64,000 nucleotides of DNA, from NCBI RefSeq assembly GCF_004364775.1, contig NZ_SOAL01000009.1:173955-237954 (forward strand), written 5' to 3'. Positions 1 through 8,114 of the stretch are shown piece after piece; the stretch's first letter is position 1, and each line of letters opens with the position of its first letter. A model generated the notes under the pieces. It did no database searches, was not told the DNA's origin, and saw only the letters and a list, made by a program, of their open reading frames with translations. The DNA is from Comamonas sp. JUb58. Its GTDB lineage: Bacteria > Pseudomonadota > Gammaproteobacteria > Burkholderiales > Burkholderiaceae_C. The position numbers were made by a program, and so were the translations under genes.

Positions 1-792
1 CACATTGACCAGGCGGCCATCGGCCAGATAAGGGCGGGCCAGCAGCTCGGGCACCACGCCCACGCCCCAGCCGGCGGCCACGGCACGCACCTGGGCTTCG
101 GAGTTGGGCACAAAGAGCTGGTGCAGGCCAACGGTCTTGAGCCCCATCGCGCGGGCGACAAACACGCGCTGCATGTCGTCCTTGCGGTTGTAGCTGAGAA
201 ACGGCAGGTGCTTGAAGTTGCTGCGGTTGATGCCCTGCGGCACATGCTGTTCGGCAAAGGCGGGCGATGCCACGGCGATGTAGTGCATGGCGCCCAGCGC
301 CGTCACGCGGCAGCCGCGCAGTGCCTGCGGCATGGTGGTGACGCAGCCCAGCACCTCACCGGTGCGCAGCAGCTCCAGGGTGTGGTCCTGGTCGTCGGTG
401 ATGATCTCCAGCGGCAGCTGCTGGAGCGCAATGTCCTGCAGCGCATCGATGGCCCAGGTGGCAATGCTGTCGGCATTGATGGCAATCGAGATGGCCTCGT
501 CATGTGCGCTGCGGCCCATGGCCTGGGGCAGCAGGCTGTGCAGCTCCTGCTCCAGGTCGGTGCGCAGCAGCCGCAGCTGCTGGGTATGCTTGAGCAGCAG
601 CTGGCCCGCCGCCGTCGGGCGCAGCGGGCGGCTGCGCACCACCAGCACCGATCCGATCTGCGCCTCCAGCGCACGCAGCCGCTGCGAGACGGCAGACTGC
701 GTCACATTCAGGCGCACAGCGGCCTTCTCGAAACCGCCTTCTTCAATCACGGCGGCCAGGCATTCCAGCGCGACCGGGTCCAGGTTGCTCAT
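1..792 (-). CDS. argP: ArgP/IciA-like LysR-family transcriptional regulator (3' end cut by window edge)
   Basis: The reverse strand is open from an ATG at 792 to base 1, 264 codons without a stop. The protein starts MSNLDPVALECLAAVIEEGG, and a winged helix-turn-helix follows (TQSAVSQRLRALE, about residues 31-43). The effector part keeps ArgP-like blocks: INADSIATW near residue 108, GEVLGCV near 146 and a GINRS block near 190. ArgP proteins are about 295-300 residues, so roughly 30 C-terminal residues lie outside the window. ArgP-type regulators respond to basic amino acids and often control lysine/arginine export or amino-acid metabolism. The gene is divergent from the dadA-like gene with 87 bp between the starts, so that gene is a plausible target; this is inference. 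Confidence 0.85.
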   Translation of the reverse strand, partial: MSNLDPVALECLAAVIEEGGFEKAAVRLNVTQSAVSQRLRALEAQIGSVLVVRSRPLRPTAAGQLLLKHTQQLRLLRTDLEQELHSLLPQAMGRSAHDEAISIAINADSIATWAIDALQDIALQQLPLEIITDDQDHTLELLRTGEVLGCVTTMPQALRGCRVTALGAMHYIAVASPAFAEQHVPQGINRSNFKHLPFLSYNRKDDMQRVFVARAMGLKTVGLHQLFVPNSEAQVRAVAAGWGVGVVPELLARPYLADGRLVNV

Positions 793-879
793 GGGGCTCC
801 AGTATTAGTAGAACTGATGATTCTTGAAGAAGTTTAATTGCACTTTATGTTGCAGCCAAGATGCCAGACACTGAGAGCC

Positions 880-2214
880 ATGAAAGTCATCATCCTCGGC
901 GCCGGCATCATCGGCACCAGCACTGCCTGGCATTTGCTGCAACTCGGCCACGACGTCACCGTCGTTGACCGCCAACCGGACGCGGCGCTGGAGACCAGCT
1001 ACGCCAATGCCGCGCAGATCTCGGTGAGCTACTGCGAGCCCTGGGCCAACAAGCATGCCCCGCTGAAGGCGCTCAAGTGGATGTTCGACAAGGAGGCACC
1101 GCTGCTGCTGCGCCCCCATGCCGATCCGCAGCAATGGCGCTGGCTCACCCAGTTTCTGGCCGAGTGCAATGACCGCTCCTTTGCCCGCAATGTGCAGCAG
1201 ATCGTTGCGCTGGGTGCCTACAGCCACAACGCCTTGAAGGCCGTGGTGGCGCAGACCGGCATCCAGTTCAACCGGCTTGAGCGCGGCATTGCTCACTTCT
1301 TCACCAGCGATGAAGCGGTGCAGGATGCGCATATGGCCGTCGATCTGATGCGCCAGTACGGTGTGAACCGCCGCATGGTCAGCACCGAAGAGTTTCTGAA
1401 GATCGAGCCCGCCTTCAAGCCCTATGCCGCGCAGATCAAGGGCGGCACCTTTACCGAGAGCGATGAAAGCGGCGACGCCCGGGTGTTCACGCAAAAGCTC
1501 GCGCAGCTCTGCGCTCAGGGCGGTGTGCAGTTTCTGTACAACCACCGGGTTGAGCGGCTGAATGTGGCGGGCGGCGCGATCGATTCGGTCACCGTGCGCG
1601 CCACCGCAGCGGGCGCTGACAGCAGCCCACGCACGTTGCAGGGCGATGCCGTCATCGTCGCCTGCGGCAGCTACACCGCACCGTTGCTGCGCACCGTGGG
1701 CCTGAATGTCGCCATCTACCCCGGCAAGGGCTACAGCGCCACCTTGCCGATCCTCAAGCCCGAGGCGGCGCCCTTTGTCAGCTGCATCGATGATGGCAAC
1801 AAGCTGGCCATGAGCCGCCTGGGCAACCAGCTGCGCGTGGCCGGTACGATCGAGCTCAACGGTTTTGACAGCTCGCTGGACAGCCCGCTGGCCAAGGCGC
1901 GCTGCCATATGCTGGCGCGCCGCATCGAGGAGCTGATGCCCGGCGTCTGCGACACCCGCCTGCCCGAGCAGGGCGGCAACCCGCAGTTCTGGACCGGCCT
2001 GCGCCCCGCTACGCCGACCAATATCCCGTTCATCGGCCGCACCAAGATCAGCAAGCTCTGGATCAATGCCGGCCACGGCACCCTGGGATGGACCCATGGC
2101 GCCGGCAGCGGCAAGGCCATGGCCGAGCTGGTGAGCGGCCGCATGCCGGACATGCGCTTTGGCTTTTATGGCTTTGAGAGCGACAGCAAGCGCCAGGCTG
2201 CCGTCGCTGCGTAA
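880..2214 (+). CDS. dadA: D-amino-acid dehydrogenase (DadA-like FAD oxidoreductase)
   Basis: A 444-residue FAD-dependent oxidoreductase of the DAO superfamily. The N-terminal dinucleotide-binding loop is GAGIIG (residues 7-12), and the C-terminal FAD contacts include the WTGLRPATPTNIPFIG region. DadA oxidises D-amino acids to 2-oxo acids and ammonia and passes electrons to the membrane quinone pool. The start chosen is ATG 880 because it begins MKVIILGAG, the normal DadA beginning; an in-frame upstream ATG at 838 would add 14 unlikely residues. Length fits the family (about 430-450). The gene diverges from an ArgP-like regulator and ends at a strong bidirectional terminator. The exact substrate (for example D-Ala) cannot be read from sequence. 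Confidence 0.85.
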   Translation: MKVIILGAGIIGTSTAWHLLQLGHDVTVVDRQPDAALETSYANAAQISVSYCEPWANKHAPLKALKWMFDKEAPLLLRPHADPQQWRWLTQFLAECNDRSFARNVQQIVALGAYSHNALKAVVAQTGIQFNRLERGIAHFFTSDEAVQDAHMAVDLMRQYGVNRRMVSTEEFLKIEPAFKPYAAQIKGGTFTESDESGDARVFTQKLAQLCAQGGVQFLYNHRVERLNVAGGAIDSVTVRATAAGADSSPRTLQGDAVIVACGSYTAPLLRTVGLNVAIYPGKGYSATLPILKPEAAPFVSCIDDGNKLAMSRLGNQLRVAGTIELNGFDSSLDSPLAKARCHMLARRIEELMPGVCDTRLPEQGGNPQFWTGLRPATPTNIPFIGRTKISKLWINAGHGTLGWTHGAGSGKAMAELVSGRMPDMRFGFYGFESDSKRQAAVAA

Positions 2215-2235
2215 CGGGCTCACAGCACCATGAAA

Positions 2236-2262
2236 AAAGGGCCGCACACTGTGCGGCCCTTT
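2236..2262. terminator. Bidirectional intrinsic terminator between dadA and ilvE
   Basis: A perfect 12-bp inverted repeat (AAAGGGCCGCAC, loop ACT, GTGCGGCCCTTT) lies 21 bp after the dadA stop and 19 bp from the ilvE stop on the other strand. The A/T ends of the stem give a short U-run in either direction, so it can serve both convergent genes. Confidence 0.85.
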
Positions 2263-2281
2263 GGCATTCATAGGACGGAAA

Positions 2282-3382
2282 TTACGCGTCCAGACGCACC
2301 AGCCAGCCGTGGCGGTCAGGGGCGCGGCCGTACTGGATGTCGGTCAGTTCCTTGCGCAGGGCCATCGTGACTTCGCCAGCCGGGGCCGACAGGTCGCCCA
2401 CCGAGAAGCCTTCGCCCTTGAGCTGGCCGATGGGGGTGATGACGGCAGCGGTACCGCAGGCAAACACTTCGGTGATGTCACCGGAGGCCACGCCTTGCTT
2501 CCACTCGTCAACAGCGATCTTGCGCTCTTCGACCACCATGCCACGGTCGCGTGCCAGTTGCAGCAGCGAATCGCGCGTGATGCCTTCCAGAATGCTGCCG
2601 GACAGCGCAGGGGTGACCAGCTTGTTTTCCTTGCCGTAGACCAGGAACACATTCATGCCGCCCAGCTCTTCGAGGTACTTGCCTTCGGCAGGATCGAGGA
2701 ACAGCACCTGCGAGCAGCCGTTGTCCTGGGCTTGCTGCTGGGGCAGCAGCGAAGCGGCATAGTTGCCGCCGCACTTGGCGGCGCCGGTGCCGCCCTTGGC
2801 CGCGCGGGCAAAGTCGGTGGACAGCCAGATCGCCACCGGTGCCACGCCCTTGGCAAAGTAGGGGCCTGCGGGGCAGGCGATCACGTAGTAGGTGGCCTTG
2901 TGGGCGCTGCGCACGCCCAGGAAGACTTCGTCACCGATCATGAAGGGGCGCAGGTACAGGCTGGCTTCGTTGCCGCTGGGCACCCAGTCCTTGTCCAGGG
3001 CGATGATCTGCTTGAGCGATTCCACAAAGATATCCACAGGCAGCTCAGGCAGGGCCAGGCGGCGGGCGGAGCGTTGCAGGCGCTCGGCATTGGCTTGAGG
3101 GCGGAAGGTCCAGACCGAGCCGTCAGCATGGCGGTAGGCCTTGATGCCTTCAAAGATTTCCTGGCCGTAGTGCAGCACGGCGGCCGCAGGGTCCAGCGCA
3201 ATCGGGCCGTAAGGGGTCACGGCCGCATCGCGCCAGCCGCCCTCTTTGTCCCAGTGCACCGATACCATGTGGTCGGTGAAGTGCAGACCAAAACCCGGGT
3301 TGTCCAGAATCTTGGCGCGCTCTTGGGCGCTGCGTGGCTGGCTCGATGGGGTGACGGCAAAGGTCAGGGAAGAGGGGGACAC
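2282..3382 (-). CDS. ilvE: Branched-chain-amino-acid aminotransferase
   Basis: A 366-residue class IV PLP aminotransferase. It performs the last transamination in Leu, Ile and Val synthesis or the first in their breakdown, using glutamate/2-oxoglutarate, in the cytoplasm. The EGIKAY motif is at residues 78-83. The PLP lysine is K203 inside GGTGAAKCGGNYAAS, typical of the longer eukaryote-like BCAT subgroup rather than the roughly 309-residue enterobacterial IlvE. The start is a GTG at 3380-3382, supported by an AAGGA ribosome-binding site 8 nt upstream on that strand. It stands alone, with no other ilv genes beside it. Function is secure; anabolic versus catabolic role is not. Confidence 0.92.
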   Translation of the reverse strand: MSPSSLTFAVTPSSQPRSAQERAKILDNPGFGLHFTDHMVSVHWDKEGGWRDAAVTPYGPIALDPAAAVLHYGQEIFEGIKAYRHADGSVWTFRPQANAERLQRSARRLALPELPVDIFVESLKQIIALDKDWVPSGNEASLYLRPFMIGDEVFLGVRSAHKATYYVIACPAGPYFAKGVAPVAIWLSTDFARAAKGGTGAAKCGGNYAASLLPQQQAQDNGCSQVLFLDPAEGKYLEELGGMNVFLVYGKENKLVTPALSGSILEGITRDSLLQLARDRGMVVEERKIAVDEWKQGVASGDITEVFACGTAAVITPIGQLKGEGFSVGDLSAPAGEVTMALRKELTDIQYGRAPDRHGWLVRLDA

Positions 3383-3462
3383 GGGACTAATCCTTCAGTT
3401 GGCAACAGGGACAGCAGCGTCCTGTGGGGGAGCCGCTGCCGATCATGGTGGCCGTCCGCCAG

Positions 3463-3479
3463 CCTGGAGAAGCTCCAGG
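3463..3479. repeat. Perfect 7-bp inverted repeat in the ilvE upstream region
   Basis: CCTGGAG-AAG-CTCCAGG lies 80-97 bp upstream of the ilvE GTG. It could be an operator or a leader hairpin. No U-run follows it on the ilvE strand and no peptide rich in Leu/Ile/Val precedes ilvE, so it is not a standard attenuator. The rest of the 239-bp gap between ilvE and the next gene shows nothing recognisable. Confidence 0.35.
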
Positions 3480-3621
3480 AAAGTGACGGGCTGCACGCCA
3501 AACCCCATAGCATGCCAGTTTTTTGCCCCGGTGGCGCCAAGCGGGCTGCATTGCCAGGATGGCGAGTCAACCACCTGCAGAGGCAAAGCGCCGCCGCAGG
3601 CCGCCGATTTACGGGTTTTTC

Positions 3622-4431
3622 CTAGTGAACCGTGGCCCGCTGGGTCGCCAAAAAGTCGAGCAGCAGGCCTTCGAAGGCATCGGGGCTCTCCAGCTGGGGC
3701 CAGTGGCCAATGCCTTCCAGGCTCTCGTGCCGGGCCTGGGGCAGCAGGTCGGTCAGCGCCTGCATGCGCTGGGGCGGCATGCAGACGTCCTGGCCGCCGC
3801 TCACCAGCAGGCAGCGCTGGCTCAGGTGGGGCAGGCGCTCGGCCAAGGTGCTGGGGCCGGCCAGCATCTCCAGCATGCGGCCATAGGCCAGCGGCTGGAT
3901 CTGGGTGATCGCGTGGCGCGCCAGTTGCAGGCCTTCGGGCAAGGCCTGCTGGCCCGATTGCAGCTGCACCAGCAGCTCGGCAAAGCGCTGCATCTGCACC
4001 GGTTCGGTGCTGGCCTGCTGCTGGCACTGGGCCAGCAGTTGCTGGCGCGTCTGCACCCAGTGCTGCTGGCTGTCCGCCTCCAGCGCCGGGCCGCCGGCCA
4101 CCAGGGTCAGGCTGCGCACGCGGGTGGGGTGGCGCAGGGCCAGCTCGGCGGCCACCATGGCCCCCATGCCATGGCCCACGATATGGGCGCGGCCAATCTT
4201 CAGTGCTTCCAGCAGGCCATCTGCGGTGGCAGCCAGCGCCTTCAGGCTGTAGCCGCCATAGGGCGGCGGGTTGGCATGGTAGCCGGGCATGTCCCAGGCG
4301 ATGGCGCGGTAGCCCTGGCTGGCCAGCAACTCCACCTGTGGGGCAAAGCCCAGGTGGTCGGTGTCGGCATCGTGCAGCATCAGCACCGTGGGGCCACTGC
4401 CCAGCATGGCAAAGTTGGGAATCAAGGACAT
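3622..4431 (-). CDS. Alpha/beta-hydrolase fold protein lacking the usual Ser nucleophile
   Basis: A 269-residue alpha/beta hydrolase. The fold is visible from the strand/oxyanion region (VLMLHDADTDHLGFAPQ), the WDMPGYH loop, a nucleophile elbow and a late GGQDVCMPP (acid) plus GIGHWPQLESP (His) pair. The elbow reads VGHGMGAM, so the position that is Ser in G-x-S-x-G hydrolases is Gly88 (codon GGC at 4168-4170). The Asp and His of the triad appear intact. Start ATG 4431 gives a natural N-terminus (MSLIPNFAML); in-frame codons further upstream look untranslated. It may be a non-hydrolytic member, a lyase-type enzyme or an inactivated hydrolase. Substrate unknown. Confidence 0.75.
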   Translation of the reverse strand: MSLIPNFAMLGSGPTVLMLHDADTDHLGFAPQVELLASQGYRAIAWDMPGYHANPPPYGGYSLKALAATADGLLEALKIGRAHIVGHGMGAMVAAELALRHPTRVRSLTLVAGGPALEADSQQHWVQTRQQLLAQCQQQASTEPVQMQRFAELLVQLQSGQQALPEGLQLARHAITQIQPLAYGRMLEMLAGPSTLAERLPHLSQRCLLVSGGQDVCMPPQRMQALTDLLPQARHESLEGIGHWPQLESPDAFEGLLLDFLATQRATVH

Positions 4432-4541
4432 AGGTTTGCTTCTCGCCGTGTGTTTCCCCCGCAGATGCGGCCCGCCTGCCTTGTTTTCAAGCACCTACGC
4501 GCGTTGGGGCCTCGCCCCCTGGCCGATAATGACCCCTATCC

Positions 4542-5114
4542 ATGCTTTTGACGGCATGGCATCCGCCCCTGCCGTCTGCCTGCCCCGTGAACCGCTCCCT
4601 CCCCCCCGAACACCTGCAATCGCCTGTTTCTGCCTCGTTTTCCGAACGCGAGTTTCGCAATGCGCTGGGCCAGTTCGCCACCGGGGTGGCCGTAGTGACG
4701 GCGCTGGCGCCCGATGGCAACAAGGTCGGGCTGACGATCAGCTCCTTCAATTCCGCCTCGCTCACGCCGCCGCTGGTGCTGTGGAGCCTGATGAAGACCG
4801 CTACCTCGATGCCGGTGTTCGAGAGCGTCAGCCACTACGCGATCAATGTGATGGGTGCGCACCAGAAGGAGCTGGCCTTGCAGTTCAGCCGCAAGGGCAT
4901 CGACCGCTGGGCGGGCGTGGAGTTTGAGATGGGCGTGACCGGCGTGCCGCTGCTCGCCGGCGCCATTGCCAGTTTCGAATGCCGCAACGGCCCGCACCAT
5001 GATGCGGGCGACCATGTCATCCTCGTCGGCGAGGTGGCGCACTGCCAGCATGTGGTGGGCGTGCCGCCGCTGCTCTACCACGGTGGCAATTTCTACACCG
5101 AGCAGCTGATCTAA
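4542..5114 (+). CDS. Flavin reductase family protein (FMN-binding split barrel)
   Basis: A 190-residue protein of the flavin reductase-like FMN-binding family (HpaC/RutF type), which reduces FMN/FAD with NAD(P)H to feed two-component monooxygenases. The core EFRNALGQFATGVAVVTA and GLTISSFNSASLTPPL, binding flavin at the barrel interface, and the ending HGGNFYTEQLI are family hallmarks. The start is uncertain: ATG 4542 or the in-frame GTG 4587, since neither has a good Shine-Dalgarno. The gene is divergent from the alpha/beta hydrolase and followed by an intrinsic terminator, so it is monocistronic. Its partner monooxygenase is not adjacent; the luciferase-like enzyme at 47.5 kb is one candidate in the window, by inference only. 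Confidence 0.85.
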   Translation: MLLTAWHPPLPSACPVNRSLPPEHLQSPVSASFSEREFRNALGQFATGVAVVTALAPDGNKVGLTISSFNSASLTPPLVLWSLMKTATSMPVFESVSHYAINVMGAHQKELALQFSRKGIDRWAGVEFEMGVTGVPLLAGAIASFECRNGPHHDAGDHVILVGEVAHCQHVVGVPPLLYHGGNFYTEQLI

Positions 5115-5135
5115 GCCGCCTGCGCTGCAGACAAC

Positions 5136-5161
5136 AAAAAACGACCCGAGGGTCGTTTTTT
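5136..5161. terminator. Intrinsic terminator after the flavin reductase gene
   Basis: AAAAAACGACC-CGAG-GGTCGTTTTTT: a GC core of six pairs flanked by A and T runs, 21 bp after the stop at 5114. The symmetrical A/T flanks let it also terminate the convergent fpr transcript, whose stop is at 5180. Confidence 0.85.
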
Positions 5162-5179
5162 CATGGGGCGGGGCGCTGC

Positions 5180-5953
5180 TTACTTCTCGACGAAGGCGCG
5201 TTCCACCACAAAGTCGCCAGGCGTCGAGGTATTGCCTTCCTTGAAGCCCTTGGCTTCCAGCAGTTCCTTCAGCTCGGCCAGCATCGCGGGGCTGCCGCAG
5301 AGCATGACGCGGTCGGTGTCCGGGTTCAGTTCGGGCAGGCCGATGTTCTGTGGGAAAGTGCCGGCGGTGATCTGGTTGGAGATACGGCCCTGGTTGCGGA
5401 AAGGCTCGCGCGTCACCGTGGGGTAGTACACCAGCTTGTCCTTGACGACTTCGCCGAGGAACTCGTGGTTGGGCAGCTCTTCTTCCAGCAGTTGCTGGTA
5501 GGCCAGCTCTTCGACCTGGCGCACGCCGTGCACCACGACAACCTTTTCAAAGTGGTCATAGGTCTCGGGGTCGCGTGCCACCGACAGCCAGGGCGCCAGG
5601 CCCGTGCCGGTCCCGATCAGGTACAGGTTCTTGCCAGGCAGCAGGTAGTCGACCAGCAAGGTGCCCGTGGGCTTCTTGCCGACGATGATGGTGTCACCCA
5701 CCTGGATGTGCTGGAGCTTGCTGGTGAGCGGGCCGTCATCGACCTTGATCGACAGGAACTCCAGATGCTCCTCGTAGTTGGGGCTGGCGATGGAATAGGC
5801 GCGCAGCAGGTTCTTGCCGTCAACCTTCAGGCCAATCATGGTGAAGTGGCCGCTGGAGAAACGCAGGGCGGGATCACGGGTGGTCGTGAAAGAGAACAAA
5901 CGATCGGTCCAGTGGTGAACAGACAGGACACGTTCTTCGAGAAAGGCGCTCAT
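5180..5953 (-). CDS. fpr: Ferredoxin--NADP(+) reductase
   Basis: A 257-residue bacterial FNR. It transfers electrons between NADPH and ferredoxin/flavodoxin in the cytoplasm and supports redox defence and reductive biosynthesis. The FAD-binding motif RAYSIASP is at residues 51-58, the NADP-binding GTGTGLAP loop at 114-121 and the CGSPAM block near residue 219. The C-terminus VERAFVEK is the extended tail seen in subclass I bacterial Fpr. The ATG at 5951-5953 is the natural start. A 157-bp AT-rich upstream gap separates it from the IclR gene on the same strand and probably contains its own promoter. Confidence 0.93.
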   Translation of the reverse strand: MSAFLEERVLSVHHWTDRLFSFTTTRDPALRFSSGHFTMIGLKVDGKNLLRAYSIASPNYEEHLEFLSIKVDDGPLTSKLQHIQVGDTIIVGKKPTGTLLVDYLLPGKNLYLIGTGTGLAPWLSVARDPETYDHFEKVVVVHGVRQVEELAYQQLLEEELPNHEFLGEVVKDKLVYYPTVTREPFRNQGRISNQITAGTFPQNIGLPELNPDTDRVMLCGSPAMLAELKELLEAKGFKEGNTSTPGDFVVERAFVEK

Positions 5954-6027
5954 AGCAGTGCAGTACTCAGTTAGTCTTGTGTATATCTATAAACGCTATT
6001 GTTCACTATTCATACAACTTAAACGTC

Positions 6028-6039
6028 ATATGGACATAT
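6028..6039. promoter_or_regulatory. Small palindrome upstream of fpr
   Basis: ATATG-GA-CATAT, a 5-bp inverted repeat, sits about 75 bp upstream of the fpr start in an AT-rich gap. A possible operator; nothing identifies the regulator. Confidence 0.25.
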
Positions 6040-6110
6040 CGGCGCGTTGTGAGCGGGGTTTTTCAGCGTTCTTGGGCCTATTTTCGACCTAACGCAATAA
6101 GACTGACGAC

Positions 6111-6935
6111 CTAGAAGTTATCCAGGATGTTGGAGATCGAGGTGGCTGCCAGCAGCACATGGGGCAGCAGTTCGGCCTCGGCCTTGGCCGTGCCCCAGCG
6201 CGTGGAAGGGGCGGAGATGGTGATCGCGCCAATGGGCACACCGCCCCGGCCGGTGATGGCGGCGGCGACCGAGATATCGCCCACCACGGTCTGGTTTTGC
6301 ACAATCGCATAGCCGTCGCGCTCGGCGTCTTCGATGCGGCGCAGCAGCTCCTCGGGGTCGGTCATGGTCTGGGCGGTGATCTTGACCAGCGGGGTCGATG
6401 CGATCAGGCGCAGGCGCTCGTCCATCGGCAGTTTGGCCATCATGGCGCGGCCCGAGGCGGTGTAGGCCGCAGGCAGGCGCGAGCCCACGGCAAAGTCCGA
6501 GTTGTAGATGTAGCGGCCCGGCACCTTGGCGATGAAGACCACCTCGTTGCCATCCATCTCCTGCAGGTTCGAGGTCTCGCCCAGGGTGTGGGTCATCTCG
6601 ATCAGGTAGGGGTAGGCACGCTCGACGATGCGTTGCGAACGCAGGTAGTTGTAGGACAGGCGCAGCACCTCGGGCGCGAGTGTGTACTGGTTGGAGCCGG
6701 GCAGACGCCGGATGTAGCGCAGCTTCTCCAGGGTGAAGATGATGCGCTGGGTGGCGCTGCGGTCGAGCTGGGCGGCCCGGGCGATCTCGGCCAGCGACAT
6801 CTCGCGGTGGGTGTCGCGAAAGGCCTCCAGCACCTGAAAGGCCTTGGCCAGGGAGCCCACAAACAACGAGGATTCGCGGGCGGAGGGTTCAACGCTTGCT
6901 ACGGGCTCGGCAATGCTGTGTGTGGTTTTAGGCAT
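6111..6935 (-). CDS. IclR-family transcriptional regulator
   Basis: A 274-residue IclR protein. After a roughly 25-residue N-terminal extension comes the winged helix-turn-helix (SLAEIARAAQLDRSATQR, about residues 47-64), then the GAF-like effector-binding domain with YRYIYNSDFAVGSRLPAAYT-type features and the closing GAITISAPSTRW region. IclR proteins bind a small catabolic acid and control nearby degradation operons. It is the last gene of the minus-strand series starting at 14561, with only a 29-bp gap after the 2-hydroxyacid oxidase. That makes this operon its likely target and it may be co-transcribed. Ligand unknown. Confidence 0.88.
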   Translation of the reverse strand: MPKTTHSIAEPVASVEPSARESSLFVGSLAKAFQVLEAFRDTHREMSLAEIARAAQLDRSATQRIIFTLEKLRYIRRLPGSNQYTLAPEVLRLSYNYLRSQRIVERAYPYLIEMTHTLGETSNLQEMDGNEVVFIAKVPGRYIYNSDFAVGSRLPAAYTASGRAMMAKLPMDERLRLIASTPLVKITAQTMTDPEELLRRIEDAERDGYAIVQNQTVVGDISVAAAITGRGGVPIGAITISAPSTRWGTAKAEAELLPHVLLAATSISNILDNF

Positions 6936-6964
6936 CGTAAAAAGCGGCTGTCTCGGGTCACTGT

Positions 6965-8101
6965 CTAATGTTTTTGCAGGAAGCTCGCGTTCAGGCCCGT
7001 GGCCTGCGGCGCGCCCAGCAATCGCAGGGTTGTCTCCAGCTCGGTGCGCAGTATCTCCAGAACCTCGGCCACGCCCTGCGGCCCGCGCGAGGCCAGCCCG
7101 TACAGAGGCGCGCGCCCCAGCAAGACGGCATCGGCCCCCAGCGCCCGGGCTTTGGCGATGTCACTGCCTCGGCGCACCCCGCCATCGACAAAGATATGCA
7201 TCTTGCCATGAACGGCGTCGGCAATCTGCGGCAATTGCGCCATCGGTGCGGGTGCGCACTCCAGCTGGCGCCCGCCGTGGTTGCTGACCACAATGCCGTC
7301 CGCGCCGGCTTGTAGCGCAAGCCGGGCATCGTCGGCGCTGAGCAGGCCCTTGACGATGACGGGCCCCTGCCAGTGGCGGCGCACCCAGGCCAGGTCTTCC
7401 CAGCGCAGGGCCATGTCCATTTCGCGGCTCATCGCGGCGGCCTGCTTCTGGATATTGCTCTCCACCCCGGCGCTGCGCGCCAGGTTGACCAGCTGCGGCG
7501 AGCCGCCCTGGCGCAGCATGCGCAGGCACCAGCGCGGGTGGCTGAGCAGGTCGGCCAGCAGCCGGGGCGTCCAGGGCACGGGCATGCGAAAGCCGTTGCG
7601 CACATCGTGGTCGCGCTTGCCATGCACCATGGTGTCCACCGTCAGCATCAGCGCGCTGAAGCCCGCCGCCTGCGCGCGCGCCATCATGCTCTGCGCAATG
7701 CGGCGGTCCTTTTGCACATAGAGCTGCAGCCACAGATCGCCGGGGCTGGCGGCGCGCACATCTTCCAGGAGCGAGGTGGAGGCGGTCGACATCACAAAGG
7801 GCAGGCCGGCGGCATGCGCCGCGCGCGCCAGCACCTGCTCGGCCTGGGGCCAGTACAGGCCGTTCAGCCCGGTGGGCCCGACAAAGGCCGGCATGGCCTG
7901 CTTGCGGCCAAACAGGGTGATGCTGGTATCCACCTGGCTGACATCGACCATGGTGCGCGGCAAGAAGGTGACATCGCCCCAGGAAGCGAGGTTGCGTGCC
8001 ATGCTGCGGCCGTCTTCCGCGCCGCCTTCGAGGTAGTCAAAAGCGAAGCGGGACAGGCGCCGGCGGGCCAGCGCACGGTAGTCTTTGATGGCGGGCAGCA
8101 T
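6965..8101 (-). CDS. FMN-dependent alpha-hydroxy-acid oxidase/dehydrogenase
   Basis: A 378-residue TIM-barrel flavoenzyme of the LldD/MdlB/glycolate-oxidase family, oxidising an L-2-hydroxy acid to the 2-oxo acid. The active-site His275 and Arg278 sit in SNHGGRQL, K251 lies in VIVKGLL, and the FMN phosphate site is DGGVRRGSDIAKA. The N-terminal FDYLEGGAEDG motif is present. It could be a lactate, mandelate or other hydroxyacid enzyme. It is preceded by the DapA-like gene with a 13-bp gap and followed closely by the IclR gene. Together with the FAD-linked dehydrogenase at the operon head it suggests breakdown of a hydroxyacid; the substrate is not readable. Confidence 0.87.
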   Translation of the reverse strand: MLPAIKDYRALARRRLSRFAFDYLEGGAEDGRSMARNLASWGDVTFLPRTMVDVSQVDTSITLFGRKQAMPAFVGPTGLNGLYWPQAEQVLARAAHAAGLPFVMSTASTSLLEDVRAASPGDLWLQLYVQKDRRIAQSMMARAQAAGFSALMLTVDTMVHGKRDHDVRNGFRMPVPWTPRLLADLLSHPRWCLRMLRQGGSPQLVNLARSAGVESNIQKQAAAMSREMDMALRWEDLAWVRRHWQGPVIVKGLLSADDARLALQAGADGIVVSNHGGRQLECAPAPMAQLPQIADAVHGKMHIFVDGGVRRGSDIAKARALGADAVLLGRAPLYGLASRGPQGVAEVLEILRTELETTLRLLGAPQATGLNASFLQKH

Positions 8102-8114
8102 GGCGGGTGCTCGC

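Noticed and set aside
3383..3621. Attenuator with leader peptide before ilvE
   Set aside because: The only peptide frame there (about 21 codons) is not enriched in Leu, Ile or Val, and the hairpin has no U-run or alternative pairing.
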